A DNA stretch of 64,000 nucleotides from Putridiphycobacter sp045110285 (GCA_045110285.1 JBGCGA010000057.1:14315-78314), one strand, 5' to 3'. Positions 35,714 through 45,773 are shown, counted from the stretch's first letter. The notes: generated by a model not told the origin, from the letters alone. Made by a program: numbers and translations.

Positions 35714-36658
35714 ATGCGCAAAATATTAGTGACAGGAGGAGCAGGGAATGTCGGAAGTGCTCTAGTTAATAAACTGTTGTTAGACGAAAATACATACATA
35801 GTAGTAGTAGATGATCTTTCTACAGGCTCCTTAAGCAAATTAAATTTAGAGCATCCTCAACTCAGTTTTGTAAAAGCCAATGTTAACCACAGGGAAGATT
35901 TAGCTGAAGTCATGCTTGCCAATCATTTTGATTTTGTGTTTCATTTTGCAGCAATGGTCGGAGTGCAAAGGACACAAGATAATCCTGTTCAAGTTCTTGA
36001 AGACATTCAAGGAATCAGAAATATTTTAAACCTAAGTAAAAATACTGGTGTTAAACGATTCTTTTTTTCAAGTTCATCAGAAGTTTATGGAGAGCCAGTT
36101 GTGATACCTCAAAACGAATCTACTACGCCTTTAAATAGTCGAATTCCTTATGCTGTGGTTAAAAATGTTGGGGAATCTTTTTGTCGTTCGTATCAAAAAG
36201 AATTTGGTTTAGATTATACCATTTTTAGATTTTTTAATACATATGGCCCGCATCAAACAACTGATTTTGTGATGGCTAAATTTATTGCCTTGGCATTGAA
36301 AAATGAACCAATTACTATATTTGGAGATGGCAGTCAAACACGCACATTTTGCTATGTTGACGATAATATTGATACTTGTTTAGCCGCCTTAAACGAAAAC
36401 AAAATTGTCAATGATGTTGTAAACATTGGCGGGGATAAAATCATTACCATATTGGATTTAGCAAAAACAATTATAAAAGTGACAAACAGCAAATCTGAAA
36501 TTACATATTTGCCTCCACTTCCCCAGGGAGATATGACTAGAAGACAGCCTGATAACACAAAAATGAGGTCGATTTTAAACAGAGAGCTTTTAACCATTGA
36601 AGAAGGAATAAAAAAATTATTGAAGTCAGATGCGTTTTTGCGCGAAATAGGCGCTTAA
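35714..36658 (+). CDS. NAD-dependent sugar-nucleotide epimerase/dehydratase (extended SDR)
   Basis: 314-residue Rossmann enzyme. Cofactor motif VTGGAGNVGSALVNKLL (GxxGxxG) at the N-terminus, conserved Asp of VVVDDLSTG, the catalytic Ser/Thr in SSSSEVYGEP and the Y-A-V-V-K catalytic pair. RFFNTYGPHQ is the substrate-binding segment of UDP-GlcA/UDP-Glc epimerases or decarboxylases. It likely supplies a nucleotide sugar for the operon; the substrate cannot be read. It starts the second polysaccharide operon (to 40970). Confidence 0.86.
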   Translation: MRKILVTGGAGNVGSALVNKLLLDENTYIVVVDDLSTGSLSKLNLEHPQLSFVKANVNHREDLAEVMLANHFDFVFHFAAMVGVQRTQDNPVQVLEDIQGIRNILNLSKNTGVKRFFFSSSSEVYGEPVVIPQNESTTPLNSRIPYAVVKNVGESFCRSYQKEFGLDYTIFRFFNTYGPHQTTDFVMAKFIALALKNEPITIFGDGSQTRTFCYVDDNIDTCLAALNENKIVNDVVNIGGDKIITILDLAKTIIKVTNSKSEITYLPPLPQGDMTRRQPDNTKMRSILNRELLTIEEGIKKLLKSDAFLREIGA

Positions 36659-36661
36659 ATT

Positions 36662-38536
36662 ATGTGTGGAATTAACGGAATATATCGATTCGCAGGACAA
36701 ACTTATCCAACAGATAAAATTACTGCAATGAATCAGGCTATAGCTCATAGAGGCCCTGATGCAGATGGGATTTATGAAGACGATTATATTAGTTTAGGTC
36801 ACAGAAGATTATCAATTATTGATACAGGGGATCGTTCAAATCAACCGTTTAAGTCAGATGACGGAAGATACGTACTTGTATTTAACGGTGAAGTTTACAA
36901 TTATCAATCATTAAAATCTCATATTCCAGACTATCATTTTAAAACCGATTCTGATACAGAAGTCGTTTTGGCGGCATTTATGAAATGGGGTGAACAGTGT
37001 GTAAAACATTTTAATGGGATGTTTGCTTTTGCCATCTGGGACACAGTTGAAAAGTCGCTATTTATTGCTAGAGACAGAATGGGAATTAAACCTTTATACT
37101 ACCATTTAAATCAAAATGAAATTGTTTTCTCTTCATCAGTAAAAGCAATATTAGGTAGTGGTCTATTAGAACGCAAATTGAATGAAAATGGCCTGTCAGA
37201 CTACTTAAGATTTCAAACCGTTCATGCGCCCTATACAATAATTAAAGATTTGTTTTCATTGCTACCAGGACAATTTATGGTTTTGAATGATGAAAGACAA
37301 GAAATTAAAACGTATTGGAGTCCAGCTAAAAATTTTCAAATTGTTTCTGATAAAAAAAATGAAGTTTTAAAAAATATCAATTTAAAGTTGGGTTCTGCTG
37401 TTGAAAGGCGATTAATGAGTGATGTACCTTTTGGTGCTTTTTTATCAGGAGGGATCGACAGTTCAATTATTGTGGCTTTAATGGCGGAATCCAGAGAAAC
37501 GTCTATCGACACGTTTTCAGTAGTTTTCAAAGAGGAAAAATTTTCTGAAGGACAGTATGCTAAATTAGTAGCGGATAGGTATAAAACTAATCATCACGAA
37601 ATAGAACTAACAGCAAATAATTTTAAGGAGTTAATTCCAAATGCATTGCAATTTTTAGATCATCCAAGTGGTGATGGATTAAATACTTATGTAGTTTCGA
37701 AATATACTAAGCAAGAAGGTATTACAATGGCTCTTTCTGGCTTAGGTGGAGATGAAATTTTTGGTGGCTATTCAATCTTTAACCAAGTCCCAGACTTACA
37801 GTCTAAAAAATGGCTAGATAGTTTTCCGAATTATGCTCGAAAACAATTCGGAAATCTGTATCATGCTGTAAAGCGAAATGTTCCGTCCAGTAAAATAAAA
37901 GCACTATTAAAGCAAGAATATTTTGATACCGAATATATTCATCAATTTTACAGACAAACATTGATGGATAATCAAGTGGAAAGTCTATTAAACGTAACTA
38001 ATTTGCCATTAAATCGCTCATTTGAAATTGCTCATGAATTAATTGGGTATAAAACTCCCGGATGGTCATTACCAGCTCTCAGCAGAATATCGGTAGCTGA
38101 AATGTCAACATATATGCATAATGTTTTATTGCGTGATTCTGATCAAATGAGCATGGCGCATGCCTTAGAGGTGAGAGTCCCGTTTTTAGATCATGAACTT
38201 GTGGAATATGTTTTAGGGATTCCTGATAGCATTAAGCGACCAATAACACCTAAACAGCTCTTGGTTGATGCCTTTAAAGATAAAATACCTGAAGAAGTAT
38301 ACAATAGAGAAAAAATGGGTTTTGTATTGCCATATAACAAGTGGATGCGGACAGAATTGAAGTCATTTTGCGAAGAAAATCTAAATCATTTAAAAAATCT
38401 AAGTATTTTTAAAAATAAGGGGATAGATAAATTATGGCAGCAATTTTTATCAAATGATAAAAGGGTTACATGGTCAAGAATATGGCTACTGGTGGTTCTC
38501 GGAAACTGGGTTGAATTGAATAAGATAAATGGATAG
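36662..38536 (+). CDS. asnB: Asparagine synthase (glutamine-hydrolysing), second polysaccharide-locus copy
   Basis: 624 residues, with ATG followed by the nucleophile Cys2 (M-C-G-I-N-G). The N-terminal glutaminase domain has HRGPDADGI and FNGEVYNY, and the synthetase PP-loop SGGIDSS is near residue 263. It is a paralogue of the gene at 1504 but clearly divergent, so not a recent duplicate. In this position (between an epimerase and a GT4) it more likely amidates a sugar or lipid intermediate than makes free asparagine (inference). It follows the epimerase by 3 bases and overlaps the next GT by 8. Confidence 0.88.
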   Translation: MCGINGIYRFAGQTYPTDKITAMNQAIAHRGPDADGIYEDDYISLGHRRLSIIDTGDRSNQPFKSDDGRYVLVFNGEVYNYQSLKSHIPDYHFKTDSDTEVVLAAFMKWGEQCVKHFNGMFAFAIWDTVEKSLFIARDRMGIKPLYYHLNQNEIVFSSSVKAILGSGLLERKLNENGLSDYLRFQTVHAPYTIIKDLFSLLPGQFMVLNDERQEIKTYWSPAKNFQIVSDKKNEVLKNINLKLGSAVERRLMSDVPFGAFLSGGIDSSIIVALMAESRETSIDTFSVVFKEEKFSEGQYAKLVADRYKTNHHEIELTANNFKELIPNALQFLDHPSGDGLNTYVVSKYTKQEGITMALSGLGGDEIFGGYSIFNQVPDLQSKKWLDSFPNYARKQFGNLYHAVKRNVPSSKIKALLKQEYFDTEYIHQFYRQTLMDNQVESLLNVTNLPLNRSFEIAHELIGYKTPGWSLPALSRISVAEMSTYMHNVLLRDSDQMSMAHALEVRVPFLDHELVEYVLGIPDSIKRPITPKQLLVDAFKDKIPEEVYNREKMGFVLPYNKWMRTELKSFCEENLNHLKNLSIFKNKGIDKLWQQFLSNDKRVTWSRIWLLVVLGNWVELNKING

Positions 38537-39677
38537 GAAGAAAATATTAATTTGTGTAGACTGGTACACACCTGGTTATAAAGCTGGAGGTCCTATTCGA
38601 TCAGTTTCAAATATGGTTGATGCTTTTAAAGCAGATTATGAATTTTATATTCTTACCAGTGCTTATGACTTAGGTGATCAGAAGCCATACACAACAGTCA
38701 TCATAAATCAATGGCACGATATAGATGGTGTTTTTATTAAATACCTCGACAAAACCAGGTTTAATTTTCCAACAATAAAAAGTAATATTTTTGAAGTGAA
38801 TCCTGATGTGATATACTTAAACAGTTTATTTTCAAGAGTTTTTACATTGTATCCGTTGAGGTTTGCTAGAAATCAAGCAGCTAAAGTAATTTTAGCTCCT
38901 CGTGGAATGCTTGGCCAAGGAGCCTTAGAAATAAAACAAAGTAAGAAAAAGATATTCTTATCAGTTGCTAAGATTTTGGGTTGGTATAAAAACATAGTTT
39001 GGCATGCTTCAACAAAAGAGGAAGACCAAGAGATTCAAAAAGTTTTTGGTAGCCATTCAAAGGTCAAAATTGCTCAAAATATTCCCAGTAAACAGGCCTA
39101 CAGCAGGGAAGAGATTGCAAGTTTTAAAAAAACGGGTGCTGTTAGATTCATTTTTATGAGTAGAATTTCTAAAAAAAAGAATCTGCATTTAGCCATTAAT
39201 GCGTTGAAGGAAATTTCTATCAAAAGAAATGTTGAGTTTGACATTTACGGCAGCATTGAAGATAAAGTCTATTTTGAATCGTTTAAAAACAAAATTGGTA
39301 GAATTTCCTCTCAATTAAAAATAAGTTATCGCGGAAATATAGACCCAAGTCAAGTGTCTGAGCAGCTAGCAAAAGCAGACTATATGATATTGCCAACTAG
39401 CCACGAAAATTTTGGGCATACCATTGTAGAAGCATGGGCAAATGGTTGTCCAGTAATAATTAGCCAATACACACCTTGGCATAATTTAGAAGATAAAAAT
39501 ATTGGATGGGAAGTTGATATTACTGACCCAAAGGCTCTGAAGGATGCCTTGCACACTTCCATTCATCTGAGTATGGAAGAGTACCAGCAAAAGGTTGAAG
39601 CAAGTTATTTGTTTTTTAAAGAGAAAGTAATGAATCAACAAATTATTAACGATCATCATTTATTATTGTCGGAATGA
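38529..39677 (+). CDS. Glycosyltransferase family 4
   Basis: 382-residue GT-B enzyme. N-terminal segment YTPGYKAGGPIRSVSNM has the sugar-acceptor glycine loop, the centre has LAPRGMLGQGAL and RFIFMSRISKKKNLHLAI, and the C-terminal donor site reads PTSHENFGHTIVEAWANGCPVI with the E-x7-E pattern. It overlaps the second AsnB by 8 bases. Role: one of the sugar additions in the second locus. Confidence 0.88.
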   Translation: MDRKKILICVDWYTPGYKAGGPIRSVSNMVDAFKADYEFYILTSAYDLGDQKPYTTVIINQWHDIDGVFIKYLDKTRFNFPTIKSNIFEVNPDVIYLNSLFSRVFTLYPLRFARNQAAKVILAPRGMLGQGALEIKQSKKKIFLSVAKILGWYKNIVWHASTKEEDQEIQKVFGSHSKVKIAQNIPSKQAYSREEIASFKKTGAVRFIFMSRISKKKNLHLAINALKEISIKRNVEFDIYGSIEDKVYFESFKNKIGRISSQLKISYRGNIDPSQVSEQLAKADYMILPTSHENFGHTIVEAWANGCPVIISQYTPWHNLEDKNIGWEVDITDPKALKDALHTSIHLSMEEYQQKVEASYLFFKEKVMNQQIINDHHLLLSE

Positions 39678-40225
39678 AAACAGATTTAAGCACATTTGAC
39701 AATGAATGGTACAAACCTGGATCGAAGCTAATAGTGGGCCTTTGGTTTTTTTTTAATGCCATATTTTTAAAAAATAAATACAATCCTTTTAGCAGGTTAA
39801 AAATTTCCATTTTAAAGCTTTTTGGAGCAAAAATTGGAAAAGGGGTTCTAATTAAGCCTTCTATATCAGTAAAGTATCCGTGGAAATTAAGCATAGGCGA
39901 CAATTGCTGGATAGGTGAAGAAGTTTGGATTGATAATTTGGATGAGGTTGCCATAGGAAACAATGTTTGCCTATCGCAAGGAGCACTACTACTATGTGGC
40001 AATCATAATTATAAAAAGTCCAGTTTTGATTTAATAGTGAAGCCGATAGAGCTGAAAAATGGTGTATGGATTGGAGCCAGAGCTACAGTAACACAAGGAG
40101 TCACTTGTCATGAAGAATCTGTGTTGTCAGTAAATTCTGTTGCAAATAGGGATTTAGAGGCCTATGGAATCTACCAAGGTATTCCTGCCGTTAAAATAAG
40201 AGATAGAAAGATTGATGAAGCCTAA
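39674..40225 (+). CDS. Left-handed beta-helix acetyltransferase (WcaF-like)
   Basis: 183 residues with a long hydrophobic segment near 20-35 and hexapeptide (I/L/V-G-x4) repeats from about 60 to 165, e.g. IGDNCWIGEEVWIDNL and IGNNVCLSQGALL. The segment FGAKIGKGVLIKPSI and LCGNHNY are typical of the WcaF/colanic-acid acetyltransferase family. Likely O-acetylates the polysaccharide. The ATG overlaps the GT4 stop by 4 bases (ATGA). Confidence 0.85.
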   Translation: MKTDLSTFDNEWYKPGSKLIVGLWFFFNAIFLKNKYNPFSRLKISILKLFGAKIGKGVLIKPSISVKYPWKLSIGDNCWIGEEVWIDNLDEVAIGNNVCLSQGALLLCGNHNYKKSSFDLIVKPIELKNGVWIGARATVTQGVTCHEESVLSVNSVANRDLEAYGIYQGIPAVKIRDRKIDEA

Positions 40226-40970
40226 AATTTCAATTATTACTGTGGCCTACAATGCTGAGGCATTTCTTGAGGATACCATTAAATCTATCATTAGTCAAAC
40301 GTATCAAAATATTGAATATATTATTATTGATGGTCAATCGTCAGATCGTACTTTAGAAATATGTAAGAAATACAAAAACAACATTGATATTTTGGTGTCC
40401 GAACCAGATAAAGGACTGTATGACGCCATGAATAAAGGGGTTAAAAAGGCAACGGGTGATGTCATTGGAATATTAAATGCCGACGATTTTTATAATTCTG
40501 AAAATGTGCTTGAAGATGTTTCTGAATTGTTTACAGACTCAAAAGTTGATTGCTCATATGGAGATTTAGTTTATGTGAATCCAGACAATACCAATAAAAT
40601 AGTGCGAACATGGATTTCGGGCAATTATAAAAACAATGCTTTTTTAAAAGGTTGGATGCCACCACATCCCACCTTTTTTATTCGAAAAAAGCATTATGAA
40701 ACATTTGGGGCTTACTCATTAAAGTTAAAGTCTGCTGCCGATTATGAATTAATGCTTCGAATGTTGCATAAAGAAAAATTAACAGCAGTCTATTTAGATA
40801 AAGTACTTGTAAGAATGAGGACTGGTGGGGTGAGCAATGCCTCTTTTATCAATAGATTTAAAGCCAACAAAGAAGATAAATTGGCTTGGGAAATGAACGG
40901 ATTAAAACCAGCGCCTTTCACTTTAATTCGAAAACCTCTTTCTAAACTAAAACAATTTATAAAAAAATAG
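40215..40970 (+). CDS. Glycosyltransferase family 2 (WcaA-like)
   Basis: 251-residue GT-A transferase. N-terminus K-I-S-I-I-T-V-A-Y-N, then YIIIDGQSSDRT (DGxS nucleotide loop), SEPDKGLYDAMNKG and NADDFYNS (the DxD-type metal motif). HPTFFIRKKHYETFG and SAADYELMLRML are typical of the family. ATG 40215 is used; the frame can also be read from TTG 40212 but M-K-P is the family-like start. It overlaps the acetyltransferase by 11 bases and ends the operon. Confidence 0.87.
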   Translation: MKPKISIITVAYNAEAFLEDTIKSIISQTYQNIEYIIIDGQSSDRTLEICKKYKNNIDILVSEPDKGLYDAMNKGVKKATGDVIGILNADDFYNSENVLEDVSELFTDSKVDCSYGDLVYVNPDNTNKIVRTWISGNYKNNAFLKGWMPPHPTFFIRKKHYETFGAYSLKLKSAADYELMLRMLHKEKLTAVYLDKVLVRMRTGGVSNASFINRFKANKEDKLAWEMNGLKPAPFTLIRKPLSKLKQFIKK

Positions 40971-41045
40971 GAGTCATAGAATAAACTAAATCGGTCAACT
41001 ATTCAAAAGTATTAATTGTATATTGAAGCTGAAAAAAATACAATT

Positions 41046-43067
41046 ATGAAAAACAAATACTTTTTAGTAGGATTGCTTGCCTGTTCCTTTTCCGTTAATG
41101 CTCAGAATTTTTCAGATGATTTTGAATCATATTCAGTAGGAGATTTTATTGGAGCTAGTAGCCCCGTTTGGACTACCTGGACTGGGGCAGTTGGAGGTTC
41201 ATTGGATGCAGCTGTTACAAATGCAGATGCATCAAACGGAAGCCATTCAATTTATTTTCAAAGCACAAATCCTAACGGCGGACCTCAAGATATTGTTTTA
41301 CCCTTCGGGGGAGCGCACAACAGCGGTCAGTTTTCTTACAAAAGCTCGTTTTTTGTAGAATCTGGCAAAGGCGCTTACTTCAATTTTCAGGGATCAACAA
41401 TCATTGGAGATGTTTACACATTGAATTGCTTTATGGTTCAAGACGGAGAATTGATATTAGACAATGGAGATGCCGAATTTTTATCGACAACTTATCCCAT
41501 AAATACGTGGTTTGAGTTGGAATTTGCCATAAATTTGAATACAAACAATTGGGAATTACTGATAGATGGTGTTTCTAAAGGAACGTTTCAAAATACTGAA
41601 AATAGAATAGCCTCAATTGACATTTATCCTGTAAATAATAGTGCCAATGGAAACGATATTTCAGGATTCTATGTGGATGAAGTAAGCTTTAACTTGATAC
41701 CTTATACATTACCTTCTAAAAATGGAGCAGCCATTGCCATTCTCAACACATCAAAGCTAGCTGGTCAGGAAATTTCACCTACTGTGACAATCAGAAATTT
41801 AGGAGTTCAAAACATAACAAGTTGTGATGTTACGTTAGCTTATAATGGTACTTCATACACCGAATCAGTATCGGGGTTAAATTTGACTAGTTACGACACT
41901 TATAATATTGAGTTTCTTCAAAATTTTATGTTAATAGCTGGCAATAATGATATTGTTGCAACTATTTCAAATATTAATGGAACTGGAGCAGATGATGACA
42001 TGGCAGATGATATAAAAACTGTTACATTAAACCCTTTAGTTCCAGCAACAGGTAAAGTAGTAGTGGCTGAGGAAGGAACAGGAACATGGTGTGCATGGTG
42101 TCCACGTGGTGCGGTAGCAATGGATAATATGACTGAAAAATATGGTCAGTTTTTTGCTGGAATAGCAGTTCATAATGGAGGGAATGATCCTATGGTTGTA
42201 ACGGAATATGATAGTGGTTTAGGAATAACATCTTTTCCCGGCTCGGTTACTGACAGAGGGCCAGTTTTGGATCCAACTGGAATTGAGTCACAGTTTTTAG
42301 AAAGAATAATAGTTCCACCATCAGCATTTATTACGAATGGAATATACATTGACAACAATGCACAATTATTGCACGTGTCAGTTAAAACAGATTTTCAAAC
42401 TAATCTTTCAGGTGATTATAGAATCGCCTGTGTGGTGGTTGAGGATAGCGTAACAGGAACAACATCAGGTTATAATCAGGCAAATGCTTATGCAGGCGGA
42501 GCAACTATAATGGGGGGGTATGAAAACTTACCAAATCCAGTACCTGCCAGCCAAATGGTTTACCAGCACGTCGCTCGAAGTATATTGCCGTCTTTTGATG
42601 GTCAAGTAAACAGTTTCCCTGCAGCAGTTAATTCAGGAGATGTTCACTATTTACCTTTTGAATTTCCAATTGATCCTTCCTGGGATTTAGATCATATTCA
42701 TATCGTTTCATTATTGATTGACCCATCTGGTAGAATTGACAATGCTGGTTCTGCTACAATTGAAGAAGGACTGGATAATGGTTATTATTATTTAGAGATT
42801 CAAGATGTTGAACCAATTTCAAAATCTGCAATATTTCCCAATCCTGCAGCAGAAACTGCATTTATTGACGTTATTTCTAACTCAAATGAAACAGTGTCGA
42901 TAACTGTTTATGATTTATCAGGTAAACAAATTTCATTATCAAACTATGGTGTGCCTGTGGGTACCAATAGAATAGAATTAAACGTTTCATCATTCGCTAG
43001 TGGTGTGTATAATGTTCAAATTAAAGTAGGGCAAAAAATTGAGAATCAGAAACTCGTGGTTAGGTAG
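41046..43067 (+). CDS. Secreted Omp28-like protein with thioredoxin-type CxxC and T9SS sorting domain
   Basis: 673 residues. Signal peptide ends near 20 (SVNAQ). A beta-sandwich region (about 25-220) precedes a Omp28-related thioredoxin-fold region at about 340-580, with T-W-C-A-W-C-P-R (Cys349, Cys352) as the active-site motif. The C-terminus carries a T9SS sorting domain from IFPNPAAET to Q-K-L-V-V-R. I used ATG 41046 since the extension from TTG 41016 lacks sense. Extracellular or surface disulfide chemistry is a plausible role (inference). It lies convergent to trxB. Confidence 0.83.
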   Translation: MKNKYFLVGLLACSFSVNAQNFSDDFESYSVGDFIGASSPVWTTWTGAVGGSLDAAVTNADASNGSHSIYFQSTNPNGGPQDIVLPFGGAHNSGQFSYKSSFFVESGKGAYFNFQGSTIIGDVYTLNCFMVQDGELILDNGDAEFLSTTYPINTWFELEFAINLNTNNWELLIDGVSKGTFQNTENRIASIDIYPVNNSANGNDISGFYVDEVSFNLIPYTLPSKNGAAIAILNTSKLAGQEISPTVTIRNLGVQNITSCDVTLAYNGTSYTESVSGLNLTSYDTYNIEFLQNFMLIAGNNDIVATISNINGTGADDDMADDIKTVTLNPLVPATGKVVVAEEGTGTWCAWCPRGAVAMDNMTEKYGQFFAGIAVHNGGNDPMVVTEYDSGLGITSFPGSVTDRGPVLDPTGIESQFLERIIVPPSAFITNGIYIDNNAQLLHVSVKTDFQTNLSGDYRIACVVVEDSVTGTTSGYNQANAYAGGATIMGGYENLPNPVPASQMVYQHVARSILPSFDGQVNSFPAAVNSGDVHYLPFEFPIDPSWDLDHIHIVSLLIDPSGRIDNAGSATIEEGLDNGYYYLEIQDVEPISKSAIFPNPAAETAFIDVISNSNETVSITVYDLSGKQISLSNYGVPVGTNRIELNVSSFASGVYNVQIKVGQKIENQKLVVR

Positions 43068-43086
43068 GCCAGGTTTTAGCAAATAT

Positions 43087-43122
43087 AAAAAAAGCCCATT
43101 CTTCAACAGTCTGGGCTTTTTA
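43087..43122. terminator. Bidirectional intrinsic terminator
   Basis: Stem AAAAAGCCCA / TGGGCTTTTT (43089-43098 with 43112-43121) with T's on the plus side and A's on the left, shared by the plus-strand Omp28-like gene and the minus-strand trxB. Confidence 0.85.
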
Positions 43123-43141
43123 CTTAAAAAGGATTTTATTT

Positions 43142-44092
43142 TTAATGACCCTTAGCGGCTAAATATCTTTCAGCATCTAGTGCTGCCATACAACCCGTTC
43201 CCGCAGCAGTAATAGCTTGTCGGTATGTTTTATCGGCAGCATCTCCAGAAACAAATACACCAGGAACATTAGTTAATGAAGTACCAGGCTTTTCATATTC
43301 GATATATCCAGTTTCGTCTAAATTAATTTGACCTTTAAAAATATCAGTATTTGGTTTGTGTCCTATCGCTACGAAAAATCCTGTTGCAGGAATATCCATT
43401 TCCTCACCAGAAACATTATTTTTTACTTTAGCTCCTGTAACTCCATTTCCATCTCCAAGTACTTCAACAGTTTCAGTATTAAACAGTATTTCAATATTGT
43501 CGGTATTTTTTACACGCTCAGCCATAATTTTAGAAGCCCTGAATTCATCCCTTCTCACCAACATGGTTACCTTAGTGCAAAGCTTTGAAAGGTAATGCGC
43601 TTCTTCACAAGCTGAATCACCAGCTCCAACAATAATTGTTTCTTGACCTCTGTAAAAGAAACCATCACAAACTGCACAAGCAGAAACACCCCCACCAATT
43701 TTTAAGTAATGTTGCTCAGACTCCAATCCTAAGTACTTTGCTGATGCGCCTGTTGAGATAATAACCGTATCGGCATGAATTTCTGTTGTCTCATTTGCCC
43801 AAACCTTCTTTACTTCACCACTTAAGTCAACTTTGGTAATAAAGCCACTGCGGACATCAGTATCAAATCGTTCAGCTTGTTTTTTTAATTCAATCATCAT
43901 TTCTGGTCCTGTAACTCCGTCAGGGTACCCAGGAAAATTTTCCACTTCGTTTGTAGTCGTTAATTGTCCACCAGGCTGCAATCCTTCATATAATACTGGT
44001 GCCATATTGGCTCTTGCGGCATAAATAGCGGCTGTATAACCTGCAGGCCCAGATCCGATAATTAAACATTTAACTCTTTCTATATCGCTCAT
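43142..44092 (-). CDS. trxB: Thioredoxin-disulfide reductase
   Basis: 316-residue FAD/NADPH enzyme that reduces thioredoxin. FAD motif IIGSGPAGYTAAIYAARA at the N-terminus, the redox disulfide C-A-V-C near 137-140 followed by D-G-F-F-Y, the NADPH site IVGAGDSACEEA, and FVSGDAADKTYRQAITAAGTGCMAA at the FAD ribityl end. The partner TrxA is at 22777. It has its own promoter. Confidence 0.96.
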   Translation of the reverse strand: MSDIERVKCLIIGSGPAGYTAAIYAARANMAPVLYEGLQPGGQLTTTNEVENFPGYPDGVTGPEMMIELKKQAERFDTDVRSGFITKVDLSGEVKKVWANETTEIHADTVIISTGASAKYLGLESEQHYLKIGGGVSACAVCDGFFYRGQETIIVGAGDSACEEAHYLSKLCTKVTMLVRRDEFRASKIMAERVKNTDNIEILFNTETVEVLGDGNGVTGAKVKNNVSGEEMDIPATGFFVAIGHKPNTDIFKGQINLDETGYIEYEKPGTSLTNVPGVFVSGDAADKTYRQAITAAGTGCMAALDAERYLAAKGH

Positions 44093-44115
44093 TGTATTTT
44101 AATTTATTTGGATTG

Positions 44116-44123
44116 CAAATATA
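44116..44123 (-). promoter_or_regulatory. -7 element of trxB
   Basis: TATATTTG on the minus strand is an exact TAnnTTTG match, 23 bases before the trxB start codon. Confidence 0.55.
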
Positions 44124-44204
44124 GTTCATTTTTGGCATTCTTTCGCCCCAAAAAAATCCTAAAAACAGGATTGCCATATACGAAAAATAATGGAAGTAAT
44201 TAAC

Positions 44205-44235
44205 TTGTTTCTTCAATATAAAGGTGGTATTTTTG
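44205..44235 (+). promoter_or_regulatory. Bacteroidota promoter of the SF2 helicase gene
   Basis: TTG at 44205-44207, a 20-base spacer and TATTTTTG at 44228-44235. It lies 23 bases before ATG 44259 and inside the longer reading frame (from 44190), which supports the shorter start. Confidence 0.7.
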
Positions 44236-44258
44236 CGAAAATAATTCGATTTACCCGC

Positions 44259-45773
44259 ATGATTGACCAAAGTTTATTTGATAAAAAACAATTGTATCCT
44301 TTTCAAAAAGAAGTAGTTGATGTGATAATTAACAAGCTGAATGCGAAAGGAGAAAATTCAAATTTATTGTACCAATTGCCAACTGGTGGAGGAAAAACTG
44401 TTATTTTTTCAAATATCGCAAAAGAGTACATTGCGCTGCGCAAAAAAAAGGTTTTAATCCTCACACACAGAATTGAACTTTGCGTTCAAACTTCAAAGCA
44501 GTTGAATGCATTAAATATCCAAAACAAAGTCATTAATTCAAGCGTTAAGCAAATTGATGACCATAGCAAGTACGATTCTTACACAGCTATGGTTGAAACG
44601 CTAAACAATAGATTGCAAGAAGATAGCGACTTTGTAAAAAATATTGGACTTGTAATTGTTGATGAGGCGCACAATAATTCGTTCCGGAAAATATTTCAGT
44701 ATTTCAGTGATATTAATATTTTAGGGGTAACAGCAACGCCTTTAAGTTCTAACAGAGCTTTGCCATTAAATGATAATTATGACGAATTGATAGTTGGACA
44801 CAGCATTAAAGCATTAATAGAGGCTCAGTATTTAGCTGATGCAGAAACATTCACATATGATGTGAATTTGCACGGTTTAAAAATCGGGTCAAATGGTGAC
44901 TTTACAGTTTCTTCTTCCGATAAAGTGTATAGCAATTATTTTATGCAAGAAAAGCTGTTGTTTGCCTATGAAGAAGTTGCAGTTGGTAAAAAAACATTGA
45001 TTTTTAATAGTGGTATCGATTCGTCAAGAGCAGTTTATACTTTGTTTAAAAAGCATAATTACGCCGTAAGGCATTTAGATAGCACATATAGTGATGCTGA
45101 TAGAAAAGAAATTTTAAAATGGTTCAAGGAAACGCCTGGAGCAATTTTGACTTCAGTGGGAATTTTAACTACGGGTTTTGATGAGCCAACTGTAGAAAGT
45201 ATCATACTCAATAGGGCGACTAGATCATTAACACTTTATCACCAAATGATTGGTAGAGGGTCTAGGGTGCTAAAAAATAAAAAGCACTTCCAAGTTATTG
45301 ATTTAGGTAACAATGTTCGTCGTTTTGGTTATTGGCAGGAATTTATAGACTGGCAAGATGCATTTCAATTTCCTGATAGATTTTTAGAGTCCAGATTAAG
45401 TGAAGAAGACGACATGATTTTTGAAGCTGAATATGAATTGTCAAGGTCTGTTAAAAGCAAGCTTATTAACCCAGATAAAATAGAGAAATTCTCAATGAAA
45501 AAGGTGTACGATCAATGCATAGAGTCTGGAAAAAAAGGAAAAGAAGCAGTTGAAGTGTCTATGGAGAATCACTTTGAGGTCATTGCTGAAAATTCCGAAG
45601 ACGTTTATGACGGCTTGAATTTATTGGTTGATTTGCAAGATGACATTGAAAGAAGATTAAAGCATTATTCAAAATGCATAACCAAAGCCACTGACAGTTA
45701 TTTGGCATGGCTGCAAGAAACCTATAACAGACAATTGACGCAGAAACTGAGAGCTGAATTGCCTTCGGAATAA
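44259..45773 (+). CDS. Superfamily 2 DEAD/DEAH-box helicase (RadD-like)
   Basis: 504 residues. Q-like YPFQKEVVD, Walker A PTGGGKT, DEAH box VDEAHN, motif III-like GVTATPLSSN, and motif VI HQMIGRGSR, so both RecA-like lobes are present. The C-terminal third (after about 360) is lysine/glutamate-rich and has no recognised domain, and it lacks the zinc ribbon of E. coli RadD. Likely involved in DNA repair or RNA remodelling; the specific role is open. Starts at ATG 44259 after its promoter and ends at a terminator. Confidence 0.83.
   Translation: MIDQSLFDKKQLYPFQKEVVDVIINKLNAKGENSNLLYQLPTGGGKTVIFSNIAKEYIALRKKKVLILTHRIELCVQTSKQLNALNIQNKVINSSVKQIDDHSKYDSYTAMVETLNNRLQEDSDFVKNIGLVIVDEAHNNSFRKIFQYFSDINILGVTATPLSSNRALPLNDNYDELIVGHSIKALIEAQYLADAETFTYDVNLHGLKIGSNGDFTVSSSDKVYSNYFMQEKLLFAYEEVAVGKKTLIFNSGIDSSRAVYTLFKKHNYAVRHLDSTYSDADRKEILKWFKETPGAILTSVGILTTGFDEPTVESIILNRATRSLTLYHQMIGRGSRVLKNKKHFQVIDLGNNVRRFGYWQEFIDWQDAFQFPDRFLESRLSEEDDMIFEAEYELSRSVKSKLINPDKIEKFSMKKVYDQCIESGKKGKEAVEVSMENHFEVIAENSEDVYDGLNLLVDLQDDIERRLKHYSKCITKATDSYLAWLQETYNRQLTQKLRAELPSE

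Noticed and set aside
44190..44258. Extended start of the SF2 helicase at 44190
   Set aside because: Contains the promoter of the gene and adds a non-family N-terminus.
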